Assembly (NCBI RefSeq): GCF_029846175.1
Contig: NZ_JARWAC010000028.1
Span: 1 to 64,000 of the forward strand
DNA length: 64,000 nt
Reading direction: 5' to 3'
From: Sphaerisporangium sp. TRM90804
GTDB taxonomy: Bacteria > Actinomycetota > Actinomycetes > Streptosporangiales > Streptosporangiaceae
In this document: positions 1-8,736 of the stretch, one piece after another
Numbering within the stretch: the first letter of the stretch is position 1
Layout: the number at the start of each line of letters is the position of its first letter
Position numbers and translations under genes: made by a program
The notes under the pieces: generated by a model
What the model was told of the DNA's origin: nothing
The model's input: the letters and a program-made list of their open reading frames with translations, nothing else
The model's database searches: none

Positions 1-419
1 CCTGTCAAATCAAGTGATTTGACAACAACCCGGCCAATCCTCGCTCCTACAACACCCCGTCTCCAGGGCAACCCTGCGAGCTTACCAGCCGATCCGGACA
101 GATGCAACATCTGGGGACCAACTAGGACAAGCAGGGCTTCAGGCAGGATCCAGGCACGCCGACAGCTCCCAAGATTCAGGATCTTTGAGGGCTGACGCGG
201 CCCGACAAGGCAAAACTCTAGCAGTCCCCCAGAGTCACACACGCCACTTTGCCAAGCGGTAAACCTTCACCCCCTCTCAGCCATCCCAAACAGCAAGCGG
301 TTTCGTGCCGGCGCAACCCACCGGCAAGTCATCCGCAATCGCGAGACGTTACGAAGAGGGTGCGGGACTCCGCAGGCGCCACCCCGGTGCCCGGAAGCCC
401 GCCCGTGGAGGTGGTCATC
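1..419. other. Gene-less left edge of the window
   Basis: No convincing coding sequence begins here. An open frame extends upstream of the gene starting at 420, but its first 57 codons are rich in Pro, Ser and Arg and have no ribosome binding site. The base composition is less GC-biased than in the neighbouring genes, which suits a regulatory region. The only clear structure is the perfect inverted repeat at 4-23. I see no tRNA, terminator or recognisable promoter pair for the gene at 420. Confidence 0.6.
4..23. repeat. Perfect 9-bp inverted repeat, operator-like
   Basis: GTCAAATCA and TGATTTGAC are exact reverse complements separated by two bases. The short spacer and AT-rich arms look like a site for a dimeric repressor (TetR, GntR or MarR type) rather than a terminator, since there is no T run. 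It lies at the window edge, so the regulated gene may be outside. A TTGACA hexamer overlaps its right arm at 19-24, but no well-spaced -10 box follows. Confidence 0.45.
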
Positions 420-821
420 ATGACGCGCTCGGAGTTCGACGACATCCGTGCTCACATCGCGGCAGAGGAGAGCGACTCAGACGATCTCCTGCAGATCGCT
501 CGTAGCCTGTTGGACGACCTGGAGCAGGCACGCCTGCGCGAGGCGACCCTGCGCGCCTCCTACCTGGGCCTGTTGACGGCCGCGCGGGCCTCGGTGGCCT
601 CGGAGGACGCGGGGGACCCCAACCCGCTGACCTTCGTGCGCCACGAGCTCGACCGGAGGGGCCAGCTCCCCTCCGGCGAGCAGGACGCGCTGCGGATCCT
701 GGCGGACGCCCGCACGGCGGCGCTGCTGATCGCCCACCTTGAGGAGCCATCCCCCGTGCGGCCCCGGCCGAGCGCGCGGATGCGCCGGTGCGTCGGCACC
801 GGCCGCAGGTTGTCGCGCTAG
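420..821 (+). CDS. Hypothetical protein, 133 aa
   Basis: I do not recognise a family. I chose the ATG at 420 rather than the upstream in-frame start at 249, because GGAGGTGG sits about seven bases before 420 and the upstream codons look non-coding. The first 60 residues are acidic and probably helical (repeated Asp/Glu around DDIRAHIAAEESDSDD), followed by an Ala/Leu/Arg-rich segment and a basic tail ending in GRRLSR. There is no signal peptide, membrane segment or cysteine pair. It looks like a small cytoplasmic helical protein. It stands alone, 80 bp before a small membrane protein on the same strand. Confidence 0.6.
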   Translation: MTRSEFDDIRAHIAAEESDSDDLLQIARSLLDDLEQARLREATLRASYLGLLTAARASVASEDAGDPNPLTFVRHELDRRGQLPSGEQDALRILADARTAALLIAHLEEPSPVRPRPSARMRRCVGTGRRLSR

Positions 822-901
822 TGACGACGCGGCGGAGTACCTCGCGGATCCAGATCACGGCCTTTGCCGTGACGTGAAAGTCGCCCTGGAAGACTTCCCC
901 C

Positions 902-1093
902 ATGTGGGATCGGGGCCTGAACTGGGCCGCTGTCGCGTTGGTCGGCGCGTTCGGACTGCTGTGGCTGGGCGTGGTGCTGTTCGCCGCGACGGCGACCTCG
1001 GGATGGCTGCGCGTCGTCCAGACCGTCTTCAGCCTGGGGTTGATCTGCTGGGCGGTCAGGAAATCGCTGACACTGCTCGTCCCGGCGCGCTGA
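902..1093 (+). CDS. Small two-helix membrane protein, 63 aa
   Basis: Two hydrophobic segments (about residues 8-30 and 36-54) are joined by a short loop, and the protein ends in a basic tail (VRKSLTLLVPAR). The GGAAGA about nine bases before the ATG is a modest ribosome binding site. The pattern suits an actinobacterial small integral membrane protein of unknown function. It converges with the polymerase gene whose stop is at 1125. Being short and unsupported by a known family, it is plausible but not certain. Confidence 0.5.
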   Translation: MWDRGLNWAAVALVGAFGLLWLGVVLFAATATSGWLRVVQTVFSLGLICWAVRKSLTLLVPAR

Positions 1094-1124
1094 GCCGCCC
1101 CGCGCGCCGCAGGCGCCCGCCGGA

Positions 1125-2711
1125 CTACTTGGCGTCGCCGTAACAGGACACCGCCACCGCCTCCATCGGAATGCGTACGGGGGTCTCCCCGAACACCAAC
1201 CGGGTGGCCTCCTCGGCCGCCCGGCCGACCGCCGCCGAGACCTCCCCGACGAGCTCCTCCGGGCAGTGCACCATCACCTCGTCGTGCTGGAAGAACACCA
1301 GCCGGGCCGGGGAGGGCAGCAGCCCTCGCAGTAACGCCATCTGCGTCAGCGCCCATTCGGCCGCCGTCGCCTGGACGACGAAGTTGCGAGTGAACCGCCC
1401 GCGGTCGCGGGCCGCCCGCGCGCCCTCCGGCCCCGAGACCAGGGCCAGCCACTGCGCCGAGGGCGGCGGCGAGGTGCGGCCCAGCCACGACCGCACCAGG
1501 CGCCCGTCCTCCCCGGCCTTCGCGGCGTCCTCGACGAACGCGTACGCCTGGGGGAAGCGCTGGCGCATGACGGCCAGCAGCTTCGGAGCGTCCCCACTCG
1601 TGCCGCCGTACATCGCGGACAGCATGGCGATCTTCGCGCTGTCGCGCGAGCCGCCGAACGGCTGGGCGAGCGCGGCGTAGAGGTCGATCTCGCCCGCGGC
1701 GCGGGCCAGGCCGCGGTCGCCGGCCATCGCGGCCAGCACCCGGGGTTCGAGCTGGGCGCCGTCGGCCACGACCAGGCGCCACCCGTCGTCGGCCACGACC
1801 ACCTGGCGCATGACCTTGGGAATCTGCAGCGCGCCGCCCCCGCTGGTCGCCCAGCGGCCCGACACCACCCCGCCCACGACGTACTCGGGGTGGAACCGGT
1901 TGTCGCGCACCCACTGGTGCGCCCATGACCAGCCGTGGAAGCTGTGCAGCCTGGCCAGCTCCTTGTACGCCAGCAGCGGCGCGACGGCCGGGTGCTCCAC
2001 CTGCTTGAGCACGTGGGACCGCGTCGAGCTCACGGCGAGCCCCGCGGCCTTGAAAGCCCGCACGATCTGCTGCGGGGAGTCGGGGTTGACCGGGGCGCCG
2101 AAGGCGGCGCTCACCTGGTCGGCGAGGGCCTGGAGCTTCGCCGGGCGCATTCCGTGGACCGGGCGGGGCCCGAGGATCTCGGTCAGCAGCTGGTCGTGGA
2201 GATCCTCCCGCCAGGGCATGCCGTCGTGGCTCATCTCGGCCGCGATGAGGGCTCCGGCCGACTCCGCCGCCACCAGCAGCCGGAACCGGCCCGGATCGTG
2301 CGTGGCCTCGACGCGGGCGAGCTGGTCGTCGAGCACCTCGGTGACGTCGACCTCGGCGGGCTCCGGCTCGAACAGGGTGTCCTGGACGGCGTGCGGGCCT
2401 GCGGCGTCGCCCGGGACGGGCAGGCCGCGCAGCCGCGCGTACGCCGCCCCGGCCGATCTCGGCTCGCCGTACCGCCCCTCGTGGGCCAGCAGCAGCGCCT
2501 CGGTGAGCGTGAGGTCGTGACACCGGGCCACCCGCACGCCCCGCGCGAGCAGGGCGGGGTAGACCGCGCGGGTGTCGGCCCAGACCCACCGGGGGCGCTC
2601 GGCCCGCTCATGGTCGCCGACGGCGCGGGCGAGATCGGCCACCCGCCGGGCGCTCTCGCCGAGCGGCCGGAGCGTGCCGCCCCGCGCGTCCGCCGTCACC
2701 GCGATCCGCAT
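1125..2711 (-). CDS. Bifunctional 3'-5' exonuclease/DNA polymerase, PolA family, 528 aa
   Basis: This is a family A DNA polymerase, much shorter than full PolA (about 900 aa) and lacking the 5' nuclease domain. The three polymerase motifs are visible: motif A (DGAQLEPR, near 1750), motif B (R-D-S-A-K followed seven residues later by YGG, near 1630) and motif C (QHDEVMVHC, near 1275). The N-terminal third holds a divergent exonuclease-like fold. The family is widespread in actinobacteria beside full-length PolA; its exact repair role is not settled. The start MRIAVTADARG (2711) is where the family normally begins; the open frame continues upstream only as shadow. It is divergent from the UbiA gene, with about 96 bp between starts. 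Confidence 0.88.
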   Translation of the reverse strand: MRIAVTADARGGTLRPLGESARRVADLARAVGDHERAERPRWVWADTRAVYPALLARGVRVARCHDLTLTEALLLAHEGRYGEPRSAGAAYARLRGLPVPGDAAGPHAVQDTLFEPEPAEVDVTEVLDDQLARVEATHDPGRFRLLVAAESAGALIAAEMSHDGMPWREDLHDQLLTEILGPRPVHGMRPAKLQALADQVSAAFGAPVNPDSPQQIVRAFKAAGLAVSSTRSHVLKQVEHPAVAPLLAYKELARLHSFHGWSWAHQWVRDNRFHPEYVVGGVVSGRWATSGGGALQIPKVMRQVVVADDGWRLVVADGAQLEPRVLAAMAGDRGLARAAGEIDLYAALAQPFGGSRDSAKIAMLSAMYGGTSGDAPKLLAVMRQRFPQAYAFVEDAAKAGEDGRLVRSWLGRTSPPPSAQWLALVSGPEGARAARDRGRFTRNFVVQATAAEWALTQMALLRGLLPSPARLVFFQHDEVMVHCPEELVGEVSAAVGRAAEEATRLVFGETPVRIPMEAVAVSCYGDAK

Positions 2712-2807
2712 ACCGGCCACGTTATCGGAGGCCGCCGACACACCTCGCTCACAGGTTCGAATCGCCCGGCGTTGCGCGGAGCGGGGCGCGGGGTCGAGGC
2801 TGATCAC

Positions 2808-3623
2808 ATGGTCATCCTGCTTCGCGCCAGCCACCCCGGCCCCACGGCCGTCGTCACAGCCGCCGGTGTCGCCCTGGCGGTCTCGGCCGGGCGGGGGGCG
2901 GGTGGCGCGCTGCTCGTCGGCGCGGCCGTGCTCAGCGGCCAGCTGTCGATCGGCTGGAGCAACGACTGGATCGACCGCGTCCGCGACCGCGCGATCGGCC
3001 GGGCCGACAAGCCGCTGGCCGGAGCGGCGGTCGCGCCGCGCACGGTCGCCGTGGCCGCGTTCGCCGCGCTGGCGGCCTGCGTGCCGCTGTCGCTGGCCAG
3101 CGGCGTGGCGGCCGGCGCCGTCCACCTGGCGGCGGTCGCCTGCGGATGGCTGTACAACCTGTGGCTCAAGAGCGGCCTCGCCTCGCCGCTGCCGTTCGCG
3201 GCGGCGTTCGGCCTGCTGCCGGCGTTCGTCACCCTGGGCCTGCCGGGGCACCCGTGGCCGGCGTGGTGGGCCCCGGCGGCCGGAGCGCTGCTCGGCATGG
3301 GCGCCCACTTCGCCAACGTGGTCCCCGACCTGCCCGACGATCTCGCGCTCGGCGTGCGGGGCCTTCCGCAGCGCCTCGGGGCCACCTGGGCCCGGGTGGG
3401 CGCCGCGCTGCTGCTGGTGGCGGCGTCGGTGGTGATCGCGCTGGCCCCGGAAGGCGGCGGCGGGCCGGTCGCGGCGGCGGGGCTGGGGGCCGTCGCGCTC
3501 GTCCTGCTCGCGGGCCTGGTGTGGGCCCGCCGGTCGGTGCGCCAGGCGGCGTTCGGCGTCACCGTCGCGGCGGCCGTGATCGACCTGACCATGTTCGTCG
3601 CCCAGGGCGGCCGCCTGGTGTGA
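2808..3623 (+). CDS. UbiA-family prenyltransferase, 271 aa
   Basis: This is an integral membrane prenyltransferase with seven to nine hydrophobic helices. The first Asp-rich motif is explicit at about residues 52-67 (NDWIDRVRDRAIGRADKP: N-D-x-x-D-x-x-x-D), and a second motif is DLPDD near residue 177. Such enzymes move polyprenyl or other isoprenoid chains onto an aromatic or sugar acceptor. The acceptor cannot be deduced here, and no menaquinone, heme or arabinogalactan genes lie beside it. The ATG at 2808 is followed directly by a hydrophobic helix. A bidirectional terminator follows the stop by 24 bp. Confidence 0.85.
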   Translation: MVILLRASHPGPTAVVTAAGVALAVSAGRGAGGALLVGAAVLSGQLSIGWSNDWIDRVRDRAIGRADKPLAGAAVAPRTVAVAAFAALAACVPLSLASGVAAGAVHLAAVACGWLYNLWLKSGLASPLPFAAAFGLLPAFVTLGLPGHPWPAWWAPAAGALLGMGAHFANVVPDLPDDLALGVRGLPQRLGATWARVGAALLLVAASVVIALAPEGGGGPVAAAGLGAVALVLLAGLVWARRSVRQAAFGVTVAAAVIDLTMFVAQGGRLV

Positions 3624-3647
3624 GCGGCGTGGGCCGGAAACGAACGA

Positions 3648-3679
3648 AGGCCCGGCCTTCGTCTCCGAAGGCCGGGCCT
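3648..3679. terminator. Bidirectional hairpin terminator
   Basis: A perfect 14-bp stem (AGGCCCGGCCTTCG with its reverse complement) closes a TCTC loop. It lies 24 bp after the UbiA gene and 16 bp beyond the 3' end of the minus-strand tRNA, so it can stop transcription from both sides. A CTTT run occurs on the plus strand shortly after it (3691-3694). Confidence 0.75.
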
Positions 3680-3695
3680 GCGATCTAACTCTTTG

Positions 3696-3769
3696 TAGCG
3701 GGGGCAGGATTTGAACCTGCGACCTCTGGGTTATGAGCCCAGCGAGCTACCGAGCTGCTCCACCCCGCG
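3696..3769 (-). tRNA. Initiator tRNA-fMet (CAT anticodon)
   Basis: The reverse strand folds as a 74-nt cloverleaf with a CTCATAA anticodon loop (CAT) and a TTCAAAT T-loop closed by GCAGG/CCTGC. Two initiator hallmarks are visible: position 1 is C and position 72 is U, so the first acceptor pair is mismatched, and the anticodon stem ends in three consecutive G-C pairs (GGG/CCC). Both are known determinants of initiator use. The CCA end is not encoded. It lies between the UbiA terminator and the UPF0182 gene. Confidence 0.95.
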
Positions 3770-3876
3770 TCGGCTTGCTTGGTAAAGGCTAGCGAGCCCC
3801 GGCCCCGGAGGCAAATCGAGCGCCTCGGGGCCGGTGGCCGGTACGGCCCGGGTGGGCCGTACCGGCGATGGCCGAC

Positions 3877-6849
3877 CTAGGAGCCGGCCGCCTGTGACGG
3901 CGGCGTGGACGGCGACGGCGACGGTGCGGGCGTCGCGCCGCCGGACGCCGCCGAGGGCACCGGTGTCGGCGTGGCCGACGGCGACGGCGCCGTGCCGCCC
4001 TTCTGCTTGTTCAGCGCCGACTCGATGTCCTTCAGGGCCTGCGAGAGGCGTTTCTGCGCCTCGCCGTAGGCCGCGAAGTCACCCTTCTTGATCGCCTCCT
4101 GGCCTTCGTCGTACGCCTTCTGGGCGTTCTCGTAGGCCTTGGTGAGATCGGTGGTGAGCGGCGTCGTGTTCGGCTGGTCGGGCGTGGTGGGGCTCGTCGG
4201 CGTGGTGGGTGTGGTCGGCGCCTGTCCCCCCTGGCCGAAGACCTGTTCCAGGGCGTCCTGCAGCGTGGTGCCGATGCCGACGTCGGAGCCGAACATGACC
4301 AGCACTCGGGCCAGGGTCGGGTACCGGGCGGAGTTCTGCACCTTGGGCTGCACGTAGACGGGTTCCACGTACAGCAGGCCGCCGCCGAACGGCAGTGTGA
4401 GCAGGTTGCCGTTCAGGGTCTCGGTGGTGCCGCCGATGCGCAGGTCGTTCAGCACGCTCGCCGCCTTCGTGTCGAAGGTGTTCTGCGCCTGTTTCGGACC
4501 CGGGATCGTCGTGTCGCTCGGAAGCTGCAAGATCTGGATCTTCGTGGTGGCGTCGCCGGTGGCGTCCACGGCCATGAACGCCGCGAGGTTGTCGCGGTTG
4601 TTCGGCACCATCGTGGACGTCAGCGAGAAGCGCGGCTCCCGTTCGTTCGGCATCCTGAGCGTCACGTAGTACGGAGGCTGCTTGGTCTTGGAGCTGGCGG
4701 GGTCCTCGGGGACCTTCCAGAAGTCCTGACCGCCGTAGAACGCGTCGGCGTCGGTGACGTGGTACTCGCCCAGGATGTCGCGCTGCACCTTGAACAGGTC
4801 CTCGGGGAAGCGCAGGTGCTCCATGAGCTGCGGCGGGATGGCGGACTTCGGCTTGATCACGTCGCCGAAGGCCTTCTCCCAGGTGCGCAGCAGCGGGTCC
4901 TTCTCGTCCCAGGTGTACAGCTGGACGGTGCCGTCGTAGGCGTCGACCGTGGCCTTGACCGAGTTGCGGATGTAGTTGATGTGGTCGCGCGGCTGCTGGG
5001 GCGTGAGCAGCCTGTCGGTCGAGGTGTCGCGGGTCATGTCGCCGAAGCCGCGGCGCTGGGAGTACGGGTAGTCCTCCGACATCGTGTAACCGTCGACGAT
5101 CCACAGGATGCGCCCGTTGACGATCGCCGGGTACGGGTCGCTGTCGAGCGTGAGGAACGGGGCGATCTGCTGGATGCGGTCGCGCGGGTCACGGTTGTAC
5201 AGGATGCGGGACTTGCTGTTGACGTCCGAGGACAGCAGCAGGTTGGTCTCGCCGTACTTGGCGGCGTACAGCAGGCGGGTGAAGAAGTTGCCGATCGGCA
5301 CTCCACCCTTGCCGGTGTAGGTGAAGTTCTCCTGGCCGCTTCCCTGGCCGTTGTTGCTCTGCTCGGGGAAGTCGAGCTCGATCTTCTTGTCGCCGCCGAC
5401 GATGGAGTACTGCGGGGAGTTCTCCCCGAAGTAGATGCGCGGCTCGAAGGTGCCGAGGCCGTTGGTCGGCGGGATGTCCTTGACGATGAAGTCGGGCTTG
5501 CCCTGGGAGTCGGTGCGGCTGCCCGGGCCGGCGACGAAGCCGAAGCCGTGGGTGTAGACCAGGTGGTCGTTGATCCAGTTGCGGTCGGGCGGCTCACCGA
5601 TCTCGCGGACCGCCACGACGGTGTCGCGCGACTCGCCGTCGATGGTGTAGCGGTCGACGTCGAGCTGCTCGGGGAACTGGTAGTAGCCCTTGATCTGCTG
5701 GAGCTGCTGGAACGTCGGCGAGAGCACCGTGGGGTCGAGCAGGCGCACGCCCGGGATGGTGGAGACCTCGCTCTGCAGCTCCTGCTGGGTGCCCTGGGTC
5801 TTGGCGCTGTAGGGGATCACTTCAGCGGATGCGACGTTGTAGGCGTCTCGTGTCGCCGTGATGTTCCGCGCGATGTAGTCGCGCTCCTTGCTCTGCTGGT
5901 TGGGCTTGACCTGGAACTGCTCGACGAGCGCGGGGTACACCGCGCCGACGAGCACGGCCGACAGGACCATGAGCCCGAAGCCGACGCCGGGCAGCATGCC
6001 GCCGGGGCGGACGACTCCGGCGAAGAACAGCAGGGCGCAGATGAGCGCGATGATCGCCAGGATGTTCTTGGCGGGCATGACGGCGTTGACGTCGGTGTAG
6101 GACGCGCCGAAGACCTTGCCCCGGGTGGAGAACACCAGCCCGTAGCGGTCGACCCAGTAGGCGACGGCCTTGAACAGGATGAACAGGCCGATCAGCACCG
6201 ACAGGTGGACGCGGGCCGCCCGGGTGGCGTGCAGCCCCGGCGACTGCAGCCGGAAGCCGCCGTACAGGTAGTGGACGATCGCCGAGACGACGATCGAGAT
6301 GATGACCGCCGTGAACAGGAAGCCCAGCACCATCCGGATGAACGGATAGGTGAACATGAAGAACGACTTGTCGATGCCGTGCAACGGGTCGACCGAGCCG
6401 AAGGGGGTCCTGTTGACGTACAGCAGCCAGGTGCTCCACTGGCCCGCCACCGAGGAGCCGGTGAACAGGCCGAGCACGGCGAGACCCACGATGAAGATCG
6501 TCTTGCGGTGCGGGTCGACCGCCGCGCGGTAGCGGTCGGCGCCCTGGGGCCCGTTGAACATGCCTATGCCGAACAGCGGCCGCGTGCGGTAGGCGATCAC
6601 CATGTTGCCGCCGACGATGCCGCCCATGATGAGCGCCCCGAAGACGAACAGCAGCAGCTGGGTGGAGAGCATGGTCGAGAAGACCGACGTGTAGCCGACG
6701 GAGTCGAACCACAACCAGTCGGTGAAGATGCCGGCGAAGACGAAGAAGAAGATCACGAGCACGACCAGCGCGATCGCGACGGGAACGAGAAGCCGCGGCC
6801 GGCGGGGCATTCGCATCGCCCGACCCGCGCCGGGGTTCCGGAAGGTCAA
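3877..6849 (-). CDS. UPF0182 family membrane protein, 990 aa
   Basis: This is a large actinobacterial membrane protein of unknown function (Rv3193c/Rv0064 type). Seven hydrophobic helices occupy roughly the first 310 residues. A long extracytoplasmic region of about 550 residues follows, rich in Tyr, Asn and Asp (for example YTHGFGFVAGPG). The tail is low-complexity: a Thr/Pro stretch, a charged helical segment (KAYENAQKAYDEGQEA) and a Ser/Pro/Ala-rich C-terminus. I use the TTG at 6849, because MTFRNPG resembles the family start and AGGGGTGGG precedes it; the internal ATG at 6816 is the alternative. The PDZ/S16 protease lies upstream on the same strand, the same pairing as Rv3194c-Rv3193c. 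Confidence 0.88.
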   Translation of the reverse strand: MTFRNPGAGRAMRMPRRPRLLVPVAIALVVLVIFFFVFAGIFTDWLWFDSVGYTSVFSTMLSTQLLLFVFGALIMGGIVGGNMVIAYRTRPLFGIGMFNGPQGADRYRAAVDPHRKTIFIVGLAVLGLFTGSSVAGQWSTWLLYVNRTPFGSVDPLHGIDKSFFMFTYPFIRMVLGFLFTAVIISIVVSAIVHYLYGGFRLQSPGLHATRAARVHLSVLIGLFILFKAVAYWVDRYGLVFSTRGKVFGASYTDVNAVMPAKNILAIIALICALLFFAGVVRPGGMLPGVGFGLMVLSAVLVGAVYPALVEQFQVKPNQQSKERDYIARNITATRDAYNVASAEVIPYSAKTQGTQQELQSEVSTIPGVRLLDPTVLSPTFQQLQQIKGYYQFPEQLDVDRYTIDGESRDTVVAVREIGEPPDRNWINDHLVYTHGFGFVAGPGSRTDSQGKPDFIVKDIPPTNGLGTFEPRIYFGENSPQYSIVGGDKKIELDFPEQSNNGQGSGQENFTYTGKGGVPIGNFFTRLLYAAKYGETNLLLSSDVNSKSRILYNRDPRDRIQQIAPFLTLDSDPYPAIVNGRILWIVDGYTMSEDYPYSQRRGFGDMTRDTSTDRLLTPQQPRDHINYIRNSVKATVDAYDGTVQLYTWDEKDPLLRTWEKAFGDVIKPKSAIPPQLMEHLRFPEDLFKVQRDILGEYHVTDADAFYGGQDFWKVPEDPASSKTKQPPYYVTLRMPNEREPRFSLTSTMVPNNRDNLAAFMAVDATGDATTKIQILQLPSDTTIPGPKQAQNTFDTKAASVLNDLRIGGTTETLNGNLLTLPFGGGLLYVEPVYVQPKVQNSARYPTLARVLVMFGSDVGIGTTLQDALEQVFGQGGQAPTTPTTPTSPTTPDQPNTTPLTTDLTKAYENAQKAYDEGQEAIKKGDFAAYGEAQKRLSQALKDIESALNKQKGGTAPSPSATPTPVPSAASGGATPAPSPSPSTPPSQAAGS

Positions 6850-7111
6850 GGCCCACCCCTAAGTTTCACGAGTAACGGTCCGTGTGTGTGGCAACCTACA
6901 CCGGTGACGTGGCGGTCGGGCTCCGAGCCCGGGGCGCGGCGGAGCGGCCGGCCCTGGAAGCTCCTCGGGCGGAGGGCCCGGAAACGGGGTTCGGAGCGCG
7001 AACGACGCCAACAGGCAGGGAGCGCGCGTTCACGTGGCCCAACGCCCGGGCGTCCCCGCAGGTTCCCCGCCGCCGCGCCCGGCCGCGATCCGCCCGAGGG
7101 CGGCGCCGCGG

Positions 7112-8155
7112 TCACGTCGCCGGACAGCTCGGCACCTGGCCCGAACCGGTGCGCAGCGCCTCGATGGCCTGCACCGCCTCGTGCATCGTGCTGACCTTCA
7201 CCAGGCGCAGCCCCTTGGGCACCGCCGGCACGGCGTCGTCGCAGTTGTCGGCCGGCGTCAGGAACACCGTGGCGCCGGCGTTGCGCGCGCCGATCATCTT
7301 CTGCTGGATGCCGCCGATGGCGCCCACCTTGCCGTCGGCCGTGATCGTGCCGGTGCCGGCGATCGAACGGCCGGCGGTGAGCGCGCCGGGGGTGAGCTTG
7401 TCGAAGATGCCGAGTGAGAACATCAGGCCGGCGCTGGGGCCGCCGACGTCGCCGACGTTGACCGTGACGGTGAACGGGAACTCGAAACGGGTTCCCATCA
7501 TCACGCCGACGACGCTCCCGGAGTTGCCGGCGACCGTGGCGACCTGCACCTCCGAGGGCTTGGTGTCACGCAGCACCCTGAACCGCACCTGCTCGCCGGG
7601 CTTGTGACCGCGCACCAGCTCCGACACCTCTTCGATGGTGTGGACCGGCTTGCCGTCGACGTGGGTGATCTGGTCGCCGGGACGCAGCTTGCCGTCCGCG
7701 GGCCTGCCCTTCTGGGTGGTGACGACGGTGACGAGCATCTTGATCGGGATCTTGAGCTCGTTGAGCGCCGCCGCGGTGGCGTCCTGCTGGGAGCCGGTCA
7801 TCTCCTGGGTGTTCTGCTGCTCGACCTCCTTGACCGACACGGTCTTGGGGAAGATCGTCTCTTCGGGTACGACCGCGACCGTGGGGTCCATCCAGCCGCG
7901 CAGCGCGGTGAGCAGGTCGATGCGGGCGGTGGGGCCGCCCTGGTAGGCCACCGTGACCAGGCTGAGCTTGCCCGTGGTCGGGTAGGTCTGGCGTCCGGCG
8001 ATGGTGATGACGGGCTTGCCCTTGAAGTCGCCCAGGGTGTTCTCCGTGGGTCCCGGGCTGAGCGCGACGTACGGCACGGGAAGCAGGGCGCCGCCGAAGC
8101 CGAGCGCGAGCGTGAGCACGCCCGCGACCATCAGCGTCAGAGCTCGTCGGGACAT
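7112..8155 (-). CDS. PDZ domain-containing S16 (Lon-type) protease, YlbL family, 347 aa
   Basis: A membrane-anchored serine protease with a Ser-Lys dyad. An N-terminal signal anchor (about residues 5-30) leads to a PDZ domain (about residues 120-205) and a Lon-like proteolytic domain. The catalytic Ser is S241 in GGPSAG and the Lys is K286 in GGIQQK, at the spacing expected for Lon. It is the counterpart of Rv3194c and Bacillus YlbL and faces the cell exterior, so it is likely an envelope quality-control protease. No ATPase domain is present, as is usual for the family. It lies 262 bp upstream of the UPF0182 gene on the same strand; co-transcription is possible but not shown. Confidence 0.9.
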   Translation of the reverse strand: MSRRALTLMVAGVLTLALGFGGALLPVPYVALSPGPTENTLGDFKGKPVITIAGRQTYPTTGKLSLVTVAYQGGPTARIDLLTALRGWMDPTVAVVPEETIFPKTVSVKEVEQQNTQEMTGSQQDATAAALNELKIPIKMLVTVVTTQKGRPADGKLRPGDQITHVDGKPVHTIEEVSELVRGHKPGEQVRFRVLRDTKPSEVQVATVAGNSGSVVGVMMGTRFEFPFTVTVNVGDVGGPSAGLMFSLGIFDKLTPGALTAGRSIAGTGTITADGKVGAIGGIQQKMIGARNAGATVFLTPADNCDDAVPAVPKGLRLVKVSTMHEAVQAIEALRTGSGQVPSCPAT

Positions 8156-8237
8156 GGGGAAACTCTATGCGCTCGCGCGGGCGGCGCCGGCGCGGACACT
8201 CGTCGGGCGGGCGTGGCCGGCGGCCGCGGCCCGGCCG

Positions 8238-8663
8238 TCAGTCACCGGCTCCGACCCACTCGGTGGAGCCGTCGGTGAACCCCTGGTGCTTCCAGATCGG
8301 CACCTCGCGCTTGAGGTCGTCGATCAGGCGCCGCGCGGCCTCGAACGCCTCGCCCCGGTGCGGGGCCGCCACCGCGACGATCACCGCGGCGTCACCGAGC
8401 TTCAGGTCGCCGGTGCGGTGGACGGCCGCCAGCGCGGTCACGGGGAAGTCGGCGGCGACCTTCTCGGCGACCCGGCGCAGCTCGGCCTCGGCGCTGGGGT
8501 GCGCCGAGTACGACAGCGTGGAGACGGGCTTGCCGTGGTCCTGGTCGCGCACGGTGCCGACGAAGAGCGTGGTGCCGCCGGCGGCGTGGTCACCGATGGC
8601 GCCGAGCACTTCCTCCACGGAGAGCGGCGTGTCACGTATGCCCAGCAATCGGATGGCGTTCAC
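8238..8663 (-). CDS. moaE: Molybdopterin synthase catalytic subunit MoaE, 141 aa
   Basis: MoaE transfers sulfur from thiocarboxylated MoaD to precursor Z to form molybdopterin. Family signatures are clear: FVGTVRD near residue 35, PHRGEAFEA at 101-109, and the active-site lysine region KREVPIWKHQ (K118, K125). Length is normal. The start is GTG. No moaD gene is adjacent; moeZ, which would recharge MoaD, is about 43 kb away in this window. It follows the SDR gene on the same strand with a 73-bp gap, so the two may be co-transcribed. Confidence 0.93.
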   Translation of the reverse strand: MNAIRLLGIRDTPLSVEEVLGAIGDHAAGGTTLFVGTVRDQDHGKPVSTLSYSAHPSAEAELRRVAEKVAADFPVTALAAVHRTGDLKLGDAAVIVAVAAPHRGEAFEAARRLIDDLKREVPIWKHQGFTDGSTEWVGAGD

Positions 8664-8736
8664 CCCACGAGGGTACTCCGAGGTTTACGAGATATCTGGC
8701 AGCCCATTTCGCATTTCGCCGGAGAGTCCGGGGCCC

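Noticed and set aside
418-2589. Long 723-aa open frame on the minus strand
   Set aside because: It is a shadow of the polymerase gene in another frame: almost only Arg, Ala, Gly and Pro in the overlapping part, no ribosome binding site.
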